From contig OY987299.1 of assembly GCA_963920635.1 (NCBI GenBank), positions 25,436,901-25,500,900 of the forward strand: a stretch of DNA of 64,000 bases, given 5' to 3'. Under the pieces are notes generated by a model, which was given only the letters and a program-made list of their open reading frames with translations, was not told the DNA's origin and ran no database searches. This DNA is from Pseudeuparius sepicola (taxonomy: Eukaryota > Arthropoda > Insecta > Coleoptera > Anthribidae). Positions 1-8,326 of this stretch are shown piece after piece. A program made the position numbers and the translations under genes. The stretch's first letter is position 1, and every line of letters starts with the position of its first letter.

Positions 1-818
1 GAGGGGTAAAGAGCGGCAATAACACTCCAAAAGAAGCATGCTTCATCACTATTTTTTACATTGACACATGCTTGTTTTTTGGAAATTTCAACGGGGAGTG
101 GCAGATATGAAGCACCGTTTCCTATCTCAACTTTATTTATACTGATGACTAAACTCAAAATTTTGCGTAACGCCCACCCCGATCCATTGTCATGAAAATC
201 TTCAAGCTTCTTTATAATCCTATCCTTTATATTATCTGTAAACCACAACTTTAAATCACTCCCCTGGTCAATTATAGCATTTTTTGTGTTGAAGCATTTG
301 TTGTCACTTATGACTGTATCTTGAGACATTTTAACAAATTCACCATTAAAAACCGCATTTACCTTAACAATGTGAAAAGCATTTAAAGTTCTAGTTATGC
401 GACTCTTAAAAAGAATAAATGCATCGTCAAAAAACTGGAATAAATCGATGTGCCTCATATTTACTATAACACCTGTGCGAAGACGACTCTGGAACGCTGC
501 TTGAACGTCCACCCATTTGACTCGGTGACTTCTATTGAGGTGTTGCTTACCAGATCCAGTTTTGCATAATGTTTTGAAGTATAATTGAAGTCTTTTGAGA
601 TGTTGCAGATTGGCATGCAACTTTGACAAAGTGCCTTGGTGAAAATGACATCGGAGTGCTGAGGAATTCTGTCTCACCGACAATTGCAACTTTTGCTGCC
701 AACGTTGTAATACTTCTGGAAGTGTAGGTCTGTCACTTTCATTAAGTATGTTAAACACCTTCTCATATGCCTTTACAGTTTTGTCGCTCACTGTAGCTAT
801 TTCATTACCATCGATCAT
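1..818 (-). CDS. Family-B DNA polymerase of Polinton/Maverick type, N-terminal part (runs off the window)
   Basis: An uninterrupted frame of 272 codons begins at an ATG at 818 and is still open at base 1, so the gene continues to the left. The start is well supported: an in-frame TAG lies 30 nt upstream and a CTATATAG box about 50 nt upstream. I recognise the region around residues 220-272, with SGWALRKILSL, then SYLPLP, then a motif of the form NVKNSDEACFFWSV. It matches the N-terminal region that precedes the polymerase domain in the protein-primed PolB of arthropod Polintons and related virus-like elements. That family replicates a linear double-stranded element using a terminal protein. 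The exonuclease and polymerase motifs would lie beyond the edge and cannot be checked. No frameshift or stop is seen, so this copy may be young. Family assignment is from memory of motif patterns; the reading frame itself is certain. Confidence 0.72.
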   Translation of the reverse strand, partial: MIDGNEIATVSDKTVKAYEKVFNILNESDRPTLPEVLQRWQQKLQLSVRQNSSALRCHFHQGTLSKLHANLQHLKRLQLYFKTLCKTGSGKQHLNRSHRVKWVDVQAAFQSRLRTGVIVNMRHIDLFQFFDDAFILFKSRITRTLNAFHIVKVNAVFNGEFVKMSQDTVISDNKCFNTKNAIIDQGSDLKLWFTDNIKDRIIKKLEDFHDNGSGWALRKILSLVISINKVEIGNGASYLPLPVEISKKQACVNVKNSDEACFFWSVIAALYP

Positions 819-868
819 CTTCGAAGCAATGAGTAGAGCAGTGTGCTAGAAATATGCAGAGTTCCTAC

Positions 869-876
869 CTATATAG
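869..876 (-). promoter_or_regulatory. TATA box of the PolB-like gene
   Basis: CTATATAG lies about 50 nt before the PolB ATG, leaving room for a short leader. The two other longer minus-strand genes of this cluster have a TATA box at a similar distance. Confidence 0.5.
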
Positions 877-1101
877 GGTAAGAGCGTCGAAGGATGGTCC
901 CCTCTCCAAAATTTTAGTATGAAAACAGGATCTGAGAAAAGGTTTTTTTTTGCTCCCTTTTTTATTTTAACATTTTACCATTTTCTACAAACATTAATTT
1001 CACGAAGCACGTCTTTCCTGCAGCGGGAAAGTTTTTAAATTGACTTTTTTTCATAATCATTCTTTTCTGCTGGAAATGAAACAGCATAATAACTTTACAT
1101 T

Positions 1102-1107
1102 TTTATT
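1102..1107 (-). promoter_or_regulatory. Poly(A) signal of the 175-aa gene
   Basis: AATAAA on the minus strand, 22 nt after the stop codon of the 175-aa gene and well before the PolB start. It suggests that the two genes are separate transcripts. Confidence 0.5.
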
Positions 1108-1128
1108 TACATTTTCACAAAAACTAAA

Positions 1129-1656
1129 TTATTTACATCGTCTTATAAATTCAGAAAAAAACATTAGTTCTACCCTCGGGCAGTGAAATGCTTTTCCAGG
1201 CCTCGTGATGTGTCGCTCACATTGGTTGGCACGCACTCGCTCGTAGAACCTCTGCTGCTTCCGAACAAGGACGTCGAACTTGGGGCAGCCTATATCCTCG
1301 ATATTGTATGATAAGTGGGCATACCCCGCGGCCTGCAGCAGATTCCTTTCAACTTGTCCTCCCTTGTAAGCTATAAGTTCATTGCCAGCGGACTCCCCCA
1401 GACGCCGAATCTCTTCTAACGCACTTTCCTGGGCTTCATCCGTTGCACAATCTTCAAACTTCAAGCCGTGCAAGTTCATCGTTAACCAACGAGCAGTGCA
1501 TGCATCCTTAGAAGATAGGCTGCGGTAGTTTCCCACACGATAATACCTGGATGTCACTTCTCTCGATTTCATATCGTATATTGCCATTTCTTTTATAACG
1601 AACTTTCCACTAACTTGAAAGCCATCAGCGTCGATGATATACCTGATGTTAGACAT
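1129..1656 (-). CDS. 175-aa protein, RNase H-fold/DEDD-like family associated with PolB elements (putative)
   Basis: A clean 175-codon ORF starting MSNIRYIIDADGFQ. It has an acidic DADGF motif near residue 10, an LHGLKFED block near residue 63, a YKGGQVERNLL block near residue 97, an IGCPKFD block near residue 122 and a C..H.......HC cluster near the C-terminus. This order resembles a small protein family seen in many insect genomes near PolB-bearing mobile elements. The Asp-rich start hints at a nuclease-like RNase H fold, but this is inference. The gene has its own TATA box (1716-1723) and AATAAA (1102-1107), lies 310 nt upstream of the PolB-like gene on the same strand, and is divergent from the spliced gene at 1999. 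No frameshift or internal stop is present. It could be a host gene, but the neighbourhood favours a mobile or viral origin. Confidence 0.6.
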   Translation of the reverse strand: MSNIRYIIDADGFQVSGKFVIKEMAIYDMKSREVTSRYYRVGNYRSLSSKDACTARWLTMNLHGLKFEDCATDEAQESALEEIRRLGESAGNELIAYKGGQVERNLLQAAGYAHLSYNIEDIGCPKFDVLVRKQQRFYERVRANQCERHITRPGKAFHCPRVELMFFSEFIRRCK

Positions 1657-1715
1657 TACGATTTGCAGAAAACTAAAGATTTGTAGAAACTATCACTTAA
1701 AGCAAAGATATGACT

Positions 1716-1723
1716 CTTATATT
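1716..1723 (-). promoter_or_regulatory. TATA box of the 175-aa gene
   Basis: AATATAAG on the minus strand about 60 nt before the ATG at 1656. The 340-bp space to the ATG at 1999 on the other strand therefore acts as a divergent promoter region. Confidence 0.5.
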
Positions 1724-1914
1724 CCAATACTTCTTACTATGCGGAAAGAAGGGATGTGGGCGGTACCATGTAGGAGGACACTGATGGGGCGGGGTTGGTG
1801 GGGACTTTCGCTAATCTGACAACGTTGCCTCCGGTGGGCGGGTCTCCCTAACGTTCAGGAAAAATCTACCAAACTGGCAACACTGTTCCGATATACACAC
1901 GATGCGTGGCGCGT

Positions 1915-1998
1915 TTCCTCTTCAGTTCACCCGTGTTTCACAGTCGTGTTCCCAGCCGCTTTTACTCAGTTCACCTGTGCTTCGTCGCTTTGAACAGT
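1915..1998 (+). promoter_or_regulatory. Initiator-type promoter region of the spliced 223-aa gene
   Basis: Two copies of a CTCAGTTCACC/TTCAGTTCACC motif lie 30-80 nt before the ATG. TCAGT is the arthropod initiator core. No TATA box at a suitable distance is evident on this strand. Which copy is used cannot be told from sequence. Confidence 0.35.
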
Positions 1999-2830
1999 AT
2001 GGAATCATCAAAAATTAAAATTCTAAGTGATTGCCGTTTGGTAGCTGTAAGTTTTTTAGTTTAATTTCTCATTCGATTCTCATTGAACCCATTTACTTGT
2101 AGCCAACTCGGAGTGCCGACGAGACGGTCAACGCTGTGGCGTCAATTTGCCCCGAACCTGTAAGTTTGCATTAATCAGTATTTTCCCATATAATGTTTTC
2201 CTTTCATAGCTGCCCAATCTCAACTCAAGCGTGTTGAGTCTGCTGGAGGAGCCATTCATCGCAGGGCTCACCAACCAGCAACTCTGCGACATGGCTCTTG
2301 ATGATTATGGTTCCGATTTTGAAGTTGGACGTCTTCCATCACCGGCAGCATCGCCAAAGGTAAGCTAACATTTATAAAATTCGCTATTTTCAAATAAGGT
2401 TTCTTCCTCACAGATAGATAATCAAAGCCGGTGTGGGGGCTCCAGGGCTTCATCGCGGTCGTCATGCAAGAGGTTAAGCGACGAGGCAGACGATTTGGTA
2501 GCGAAGCGACCCTCCCAGGAGTCACAGACAACGCGTGGGGGAAAGAATTTGACAATGCTAAATGAAAAGGGGAGATTTGTGAACGAGCAGCATCAAAGTG
2601 TGAGTGAAGTATTTATGAATATGAGAGAGTTGGCAGATGGGGGCATTTCAAACGCAAACGAAAAAAAGAGAAGGTTTGAATGTGTGATGAACCGAATGCA
2701 AAGGGAGTGGGATGAATGTGAAAAGAGGATGTTGAAAATAAAAGCCATTTATAATCGTGCGAAAGAAGGGCGTGCCTCATGTATGAATGAAGTTGAAAAA
2801 CTTGAACGCATGAAAAAAAATCTCCCCTAA
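1999..2830 (+). CDS. Four-exon gene for a 223-aa coiled-coil protein of unknown function
   Basis: Exons 1999-2046, 2103-2159, 2210-2359 and 2414-2830 join in one open frame; all three introns are phase 0 and only 50-56 nt long. Donors are GTAAGT, GTAAGT and GTAAGC; acceptors are TTGTAG, TCATAG and TCACAG. The frame stays open through every junction, which is strong evidence for a real gene. The protein has a short N-terminal region, a hydrophobic/acidic stretch (LSLLEEPFIAGL) in exon 3, a Ser/Arg/Lys-rich middle that could be a nuclear signal (CKRLSDEADDLVAKR), and a charged C-terminal helix of about 70 residues rich in Glu, Lys, Arg and Met that looks like a coiled coil. I do not recognise the family. 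It is divergent from the 175-aa gene, so it may belong to the same element as an accessory or regulatory protein, or be a host gene beside it. Confidence 0.7.
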
Positions 2831-3009
2831 ATATATTTAGTTATACGTATATGTATAGATAAGTTTCATTATTTTATCCAATTAGATGCAAGTGTGTATA
2901 TATTTAGAAATTAGTGTTTATTGTATATATATTTTTTTAATATAAAACAAATATATTTCTCTTGTTTCATTCCACACATTAAATATCTAACAAAATCATT
3001 CTGAGCCTT
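2831..3009. other. AT-rich 3' flank of the spliced gene
   Basis: TA-rich sequence with AATATAAA-like strings that could serve as a weak poly(A) site for the gene ending at 2830. No ORF is supported here. Confidence 0.4.
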
Positions 3010-3650
3010 TAATTTTCCAGTTTCTTAAACAAAGAAACCAATATAATTAGTCTGGAGAGCGCTCAGTCAAACACTCTGTATACCATAGAACTCTGAAAAT
3101 ATAAAGAAAAAACTATTTTTATAATAAATAGAGAATAATTTGTATAACACAGCCGTAAAGTTTTCAAAATAAACTATAGTCGCCCCCAGTTAATTTTCAA
3201 GAATGTTTCTTAAGCATAGAAACCAATATAATTAGTCTGGAGAGCGCTGAGTTAAACACTCTGTATACCATAGAACTCTCTGAAAATATAACGAAAAACG
3301 ATTTTTATAATAAATAGTGAATAATTTTATATAACTCAACCATAAAGTGTTCAAAAAATAAGTTATAATCAACCCAAGACCACAGCTTCCAGCCCGAAGC
3401 GTCGTCTGTACCGCACGTCGACTGGAACCGCGCCTCGACCTTCGATGGAGCGCGTGGCGCGTGTCCGCCACCTTCTGGAATGAGAGCGCCGAGTTAAACA
3501 CTCTGTATACCATAGAACTCTCTGAAAATACCATAAAGAAAAAACTATTTTTATAATAAATTTGTAAATATCGAATAATTTTGTATAACACAACCATAAA
3601 GGGCCCAAAAAATAAGCCATAGTCAACCCAAGACCGTAAGGCCGAGTCCA
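3010..3650. repeat. Three diverged tandem copies of a ~180-bp repeat
   Basis: Copies begin near 3010, 3192 and 3476. Each carries GAGAGCGC, then AAACACTCTGTATACCATAG, then a run of AT-rich sequence ending near CAACCCAAGACC in copies 2 and 3. A GC-rich segment of about 100 bp (3376-3475) separates copies 2 and 3. ORFs across this block are simply read through the repeat and are not genes. It lies between the spliced gene and the OB-like mini-gene and might be a satellite-like insertion or part of the element. Confidence 0.75.
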
Positions 3651-4021
3651 GTTCGAAGCGCGGTTATTCTACCTGCCTGTCTGGACTGTACCGGAGGAGC
3701 CCCGACTGAGCGGTATTCTAGCGTCCGACTAGACTGTACCCTCGGCACGCCCGCGCCAGCATCCCCCCGGCAATTAAAGCAATTGGCAATTGGTAATATT
3801 TTTTTAAATAAAAAAATAAAAATTACTTTTTCAAAAAATGTTTTACTTTTTTTTTTGCATATTCTTAGAGCAATTGTCTAATTGGATATTATGTAGAATA
3901 TTTTCTCACTGTCCTTGGGAAATTCGCTAGGCATTTTTTTTATGATTTGTTTAAAATCAGAATATCTGTGCCCAGACAATATTGGGATTTGTAGTAAAAA
4001 ACACACAAACAAATAATATTT
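3651..4021. other. Intergenic: GC-rich then AT-rich, no gene seen
   Basis: 3651-3775 is GC-rich with imperfect TCTAGCGTCCGACT / CTACCTGCC-type repeats. 3780-4020 is AT-rich and is the 3' side of the mini-gene transcript unit. Nothing coding is supported. Confidence 0.4.
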
Positions 4022-4027
4022 TTTATT
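4022..4027 (-). promoter_or_regulatory. Poly(A) signal of the OB-like mini-gene
   Basis: AATAAA on the minus strand directly after the stop of the 33-codon ORF (4029). With the TATA box at 4461 it brackets a transcript of about 400 nt. Confidence 0.45.
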
Positions 4028-4028
4028 T

Positions 4029-4130
4029 TCACAACTTTACATTTCTAAACTTTTTAGTTAGTTCATACATAATAATCAAGCGTCTCAGCTCTTCGAGTGC
4101 CTCCATATATCGCCGCAGTCTCTCGCTCAT
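4029..4130 (-). CDS. 33-aa basic/acidic helical mini-ORF
   Basis: A 33-codon ORF starting MSERLRRYMEALEELRRL and ending just before AATAAA. It begins 3 nt after the frame of the OB-like gene would end (TGA at 4134-4136). The sequence is an amphipathic, strongly charged helix. It is short enough to be chance, but its tight packing between the upstream ORF and the poly(A) signal is suggestive. Function unknown. Confidence 0.3.
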   Translation of the reverse strand: MSERLRRYMEALEELRRLIIMYELTKKFRNVKL

Positions 4131-4133
4131 GCT

Positions 4134-4413
4134 TCAGAAAATATAATATTTGTAGTCTTGCCGACGGGCCCCAAGCTTGTTAAAAATACCTTTTGTCACC
4201 ATTCAATTCGTCAATTCGCTCTTGAGTTAATTGCTCCGTAAAACGCTGAGGCAGGATGGTCTTGAAGTCGGCAAATTCCACCACTACCTTTTCCCCAAAC
4301 TTGGTATTTATTCTCTTAAAACACTGGATCTCAAATTTTTTATTTACTTCCAAATCTCGAACATTCACCAGATTTTTCACCAGCAAATTGTTTAAACTAT
4401 TTAAGAAGGACAT
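4134..4413 (-). CDS. Small OB-fold-like protein, mobile-element type, with a probable 1-nt frameshift near its C-terminus
   Basis: The ATG at 4413 (MSFLNSLNNLLVKNL) opens a 77-codon frame to 4180. It has KRINTKFGEKVVVEF, then TILPQRF, then IDELNGDKRYF. This pattern, a basic strand with TK(F/Y)G followed by an acidic strand, LP.R and a Leu-Asn turn, recurs in small insect proteins found near mobile elements and looks like a beta-barrel nucleic-acid-binding (OB) fold. In a run of five T residues after RYF, a 1-nt shift gives a further NKLGARRQDYKYYIF and a stop at 4134, a more typical C-terminus for the family, so the reported stop may be a frameshift. A TATATAG lies at 4461-4466 and a hairpin at 4515-4565. 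Function (ssDNA binding) is inference only. Confidence 0.5.
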
Positions 4414-4460
4414 GTTGTAAATGATCTGCGTGTCTGATGAGATCTTAGTTGAACCTCTCC

Positions 4461-4467
4461 TATATAG
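4461..4467 (-). promoter_or_regulatory. TATA box of the OB-like mini-gene
   Basis: A TATATA core (CTATATAG context on the minus strand) about 50 nt before the ATG at 4413, the same spacing as at the PolB-like gene. Confidence 0.5.
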
Positions 4468-4514
4468 CTGTTTCAATAGGAGTGGGGAGAGAGTGGGGAG
4501 ACGGGCAAAACCTA

Positions 4515-4565
4515 GGAGAGTACCAGACCAGACAGGTTTCGACAAGTCTGGTCTGGTGCTCTCTT
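4515..4565. other. 17-bp inverted repeat hairpin
   Basis: AGAGTACCAGACCAGAC and GTCTGGTCTGGTGCTCT form a stem with one mismatch around a 12-nt loop. It lies about 50 bp upstream of the mini-gene TATA box. It could be an operator-like site, an element terminus, or chance. Confidence 0.7.
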
Positions 4566-5008
4566 AGTATCTCTACTTATGCCAGTTGGTGAAGTCCACA
4601 TTTCTGACAAAAACCTTGGACTTTCTTGGACAGTTCATAATCGTTCATGGTTTCAAAAACTGACAAAATATTCCGTGTTAAATTTCAACTTTAATCATTT
4701 AATTTCGTCTGCAGCAAATTTCTGAACTGTTCGGTAGGCACGTTCGCGGAGATTTATTAATTCCTGATCAGTTTCGAAACGCACATGCACATAATGGTTT
4801 GAGATTACTTATTTATTATTTCGTACCAGTTATGAACTAGTAACAGATTATCTCCACGAACCAAGCTATTGTTTTTGTAAAAATGCTAATATACTTAATA
4901 TTTATGACATCAAATTTCGGGATTTTTCTCTAAGTTGGTAGCACACATATGCGCCACTCAGCAGATTAAATTTTTGACAGATCACATGACCGCACCTGTA
5001 ACATGTAT
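4566..5008. other. Intergenic, no gene seen
   Basis: AT-rich sequence without a supported ORF or recognised repeat, ending at the 8-bp target duplication of the hAT-like element. Confidence 0.4.
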
Positions 5009-5016
5009 CTCTGTGG

Positions 5017-6115
5017 TAGTGTTTCACAAGACAAGATTTCTTGTCTTGTTACGCCTATTCTGTCTTACAAGAAATTAAATTCATTCTTGTCTTGCCCACT
5101 ATGCCACACTAATATGAAATGAAATAAAGCATTAGAAAGTCCACTAGACCCGCCAAACAGCTAGTCTATAGACTTTAACTACCATTAATTAAATAAAGCA
5201 AACTTATAAAAATAAATTAATCCATTATAGCAGATTAATTCAAGAGTACATACCTACCTATTAATTTGTGGAATTTATAAGAGTTAAAATTAGAATGATT
5301 TTGTTTGTCGGGAGTCGGGAAGTATATATGCATTTCCAGCCGCGAAAGCGGCGCAATACTAAATTAACTTTCAATTTCTTTTTGTAGGTATACCTGTAAT
5401 GGCTGGAAACATGGATTAGTATTTATTATTTACTATTAGGAGTATGGTAAATCAATTATATTTGCTAAATAATATACTAGTACCTATATGCTCATTTTTA
5501 AAAAATTAATATTATCGTCAGCTACATTTATTGCTCTTATTAAAGTTTTACAGAAATTATAATTACAGATACCTATACTAAAATCGAGCAATCTGTACGC
5601 CTGGCGTAAATAAAACCACGTGTTCAATGACGATCCGCGATTGGTCGGTAGGCTATAACATTTCACCCGACTCGGCAACAGGGACGTACTCGATCGCAAG
5701 AGTGTAGTTATTCGGTTTTATCTTGTTGTTTTCAGCTATTTAGACACAGCCACAAATAATTTTATCGATGTTTTGAGCCATTTTAACTAAGCCAATAATT
5801 CTTTTTCGAAATATTTTGATGTAAAAAATTTGTAAAACTAAAATTAAACAAAGGTCGTGCCTCAGTGCGGCCCTGGCGAATATTTCAACGCACGTGATCT
5901 TGTTTACGCCAGGCGTAAAGAGTTGCTCGATTTTAGTATAGTAATCTTTGCAAGATTTCTTGCTTTTAGCAAGATTTCTTGCAAAATTGCAAGAGTCTTG
6001 CAGAATGAATTCTTGTCTTGTCTTTCAAAGCAAGACAAGAAATTTAAAAGTCTTGTCTTGTTCTTGCAGCAAGAACAAGACAAGAACAAGAAATTTGCAG
6101 TCTTGTGAAACACTA
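5017..6115. mobile_element. hAT-like non-autonomous element with 8-bp target duplication, interrupted by a second MITE
   Basis: Ends are TAGTGTTTCACAAGAC and its exact inverse GTCTTGTGAAACACTA. Flanks are CTCTGTGG (5009-5016) and CTCTGCGG (6116-6123), an 8-bp duplication with one change. Subterminal sequence is rich in CTTGTC/GACAAG repeats (5030-5100 and 5950-6100). The end sequence and the 8-bp duplication fit the hAT superfamily. No transposase is present. A separate 361-bp MITE (5577-5937) sits inside. Confidence 0.75.
5577..5937 (-). mobile_element. CTAAAATCGAG MITE, copy 1
   Basis: About 45-bp terminal inverted repeats beginning ACTAAAATCGAGCAA and containing TACGCCTGGCGTAAA, flanked by TA. 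The interior matches copies at 23401 and 33230 in inverse orientation. Non-coding; ORFs in it are artefacts of the repeat. Confidence 0.8.
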
Positions 6116-6123
6116 CTCTGCGG

Positions 6124-6967
6124 TGACATGACAATGAGCTCTGAAACCTAACTTGTATATTTTGTGGTCAATGTAGTCAAATTAACCTTATATTTTGTGG
6201 GTGGTTGTCAAACCACAGATATAGGTCAAACCCAAACCACATGTTTGTTGGTTATTTAGTCGATATAATATCCTGTGCTGGAAATGGAAGAATGTTCTGT
6301 GGCTGAAAAAAAAAAACAATACTCCAAACCGTAATACAATACAGGACAAAGCCAGGGCATAGGCGTTTATAACAAGATAGTTAATTTTTAATCTCACGTT
6401 GGCCTGGCGGGAAATAAATGAGGATGTTTTTTAAAAGATACATTATGCATTGTACCTTCATTGAATAGAGGGCGAACAAGTTCTAAATATACTTTCCATT
6501 TTGTGGATATCTCTTACCGTTTTCGAGATAATAATATATTTATATCTCTTCTCCATGCAGAACAGCCGTTGCTTTTTGAAGTTGCTTTCTGTGTTATTCA
6601 TATTGACCTATAACAATCGCAGTACGCAGTATAGGTCAAGTGTCATCGACCATCCTTCTTTTTCAAATGGCGATCAGATTACCCATGGAAGACAAAAGAA
6701 AACCTTCACCACAAATACGTTTTCTTTGACGTTAATAATTCTTACCAAGGATTGGTTAGGTATGTTCATTCTCTCTTAGCGTCAAATATTATGTAACAAT
6801 ATTCTAAGACGGCTCATTACTCGAGAAAAGAAAGCCATGAGAAATACCTATTTATTGGGACAAAAATATACTGCTTGCTAATATAATGAAAATTTGAAGA
6901 ACAAAAAGTCATTTAGTTCTGTTAATCTGGTAACAAATTTTACACGTAGCACTTCTTTAAGGTTGTT
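6124..6967. other. Intergenic, no gene seen
   Basis: AT-rich sequence. An internal imperfect palindrome with CAAACCACA / TGTGGT lies around 6195-6265. No supported coding sequence. Confidence 0.4.
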
Positions 6968-8326
6968 GTATATTTTCTGTGATATTATTAAAGATTGCTC
7001 ACGGCTGTCACCTCTGACACATTTTTGGCTCACCATGCGCCATCTGTTTTCCAGGACATAAAAGAAAGAAAAAAAGAAAAGAAGACGTTTATTTCCAACA
7101 GGATTACACCCAATTATAGGAAATACAAAAGAAAAAGAAATCAATGCATACCAAAATATTATACATCAAAATAAATATACTCTAAAAAGTGATGCTGTTC
7201 AAAATAGCCTCCAGAGATTCGTGATGTATATCCCTATCTTTACACAAGCTATCAAACTCCCTACATAAAACATACACAGGACACATATACATTACATTTG
7301 TATTGATTGAGGGATTGTAAAACACTGGTGTATGACGGGACTCACAACGCGGTACCATAAAATTAATGCTTTGCAACAGAAATGGGCAATCGATATTGTT
7401 ATGTAAGATATTATATAGAAATTTTACAGCGATTAATCTCCGTCTCTCATGCAGTGAGGTCTCTCGACAACGTGACAACAGTAGATCGTGATCATAACCT
7501 CTGGGTGCATACACTAGGTCTTCTTTATACACAAGATATTTAAGGAATCTTCGCTGTACTGATTCAATACTATTTATGTGGCAGTTGTATATGGGTGACC
7601 AGATTAAAGTGCAGGATTCCAGTCTTGAACGGACGAAAGTGTAATATAAGAGCTTTAGTGTCTGTGGATTTTCAAATAATCTGCTATTCCTTATAACAAA
7701 TCCCAGTGTCCTTGCAGCTGAAGAAACCAGGTATTGAATGTGAGGTACAAATGTAAATTTTTGGTCAAAGTAAACACCTAAATCTTTGATAATATCCAAT
7801 CGATCTAAAGCAGTTACTCCAATTTTGTAACTGTAAGTTATCGGATGTTTTACTCTTGTAAAGCTGATTTACACTACACTTTCCCTCGTTAAGGGACAGC
7901 CTGTTATTGTTACACCAGTTAACGACCACGTCTATATCCCCCTGCAAAGAAACACAATCATCGTGGGTTCTAATATTTTTGAAAAGTTTCAGATCATCCG
8001 CATACACCAGCTTTTCACACTCAATTAGTCCTATCAAGTCATTAATAAATATCAGAAATAGGAGTGGACCAAGATTGGACCCCTGTGGCACCCCAGAAGT
8101 GGGAGTGAACAAGTGAGATGAGAAACCTTCTATTTCAACAAATTGTTTGCGATCGATCAAGTACGAACACAAGAAAGACACGAGATTTAGTGCTGCGCCA
8201 AACTGTTCCAATTTTGAGAGCAAAACGTAGTGAGCAATCTGGTCAAAGGCCTTCTGGAAATCCGTATACACAACGTCGACTTGCTATAGCCGTGAGAAGT
8301 CTTTATAAATACGTCAGTCAACGGTT
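6968..8326 (-). mobile_element. MITE split by a retrotransposon fragment
   Basis: On the minus strand, 8326-8283 reads as the left end of the MITE seen intact at 18761-18942 (CGTTGACTGACG, then CTTCTCACGGCTATAG). 7056-6968 reads as its remaining part (TCCTGGAAA, then GATGGCGC, CATGGTGAGCC and CAGCCGTGAGCA). Between them lies about 1.2 kb of reverse transcriptase sequence. The comparison with the intact copy fixes the junctions to within a few bases. Confidence 0.65.
7182..8279 (-). pseudogene. Non-LTR retrotransposon reverse transcriptase (Jockey/CR1-like), 5' truncated and frameshifted
   Basis: The minus strand starts with DVVYTDFQKAFD and runs through TSGVPQGSNLGPLLF, then LVYADDLKLF (the YADD catalytic box near 8030), then WCNNNRLSLNEGKC. 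A frameshift zone around 7790-7870 follows, and the second frame continues with IIKDLGVYFDQ, RTLGFVIR and RSRLESCTLIWSP to a stop at 7182. These are the RT fingers, palm and thumb-side motifs of LINE-type elements copying RNA at a nicked target. The endonuclease and ORF1 are missing. AATAAA occurs in the 3' part near 7085. It is embedded in a MITE (6968-8326). Confidence 0.85.

Noticed and set aside
3232..3626. ORFs of 85-121 codons on the minus strand
   Set aside because: They are read through the 180-bp tandem repeats and differ only because the repeat units differ.
5484..6151. Several short ORFs
   Set aside because: They lie in the CTAAAATCGAG MITE and the CTTGTC-rich hAT arms; the related frame recurs at 23637 only because the MITE does.
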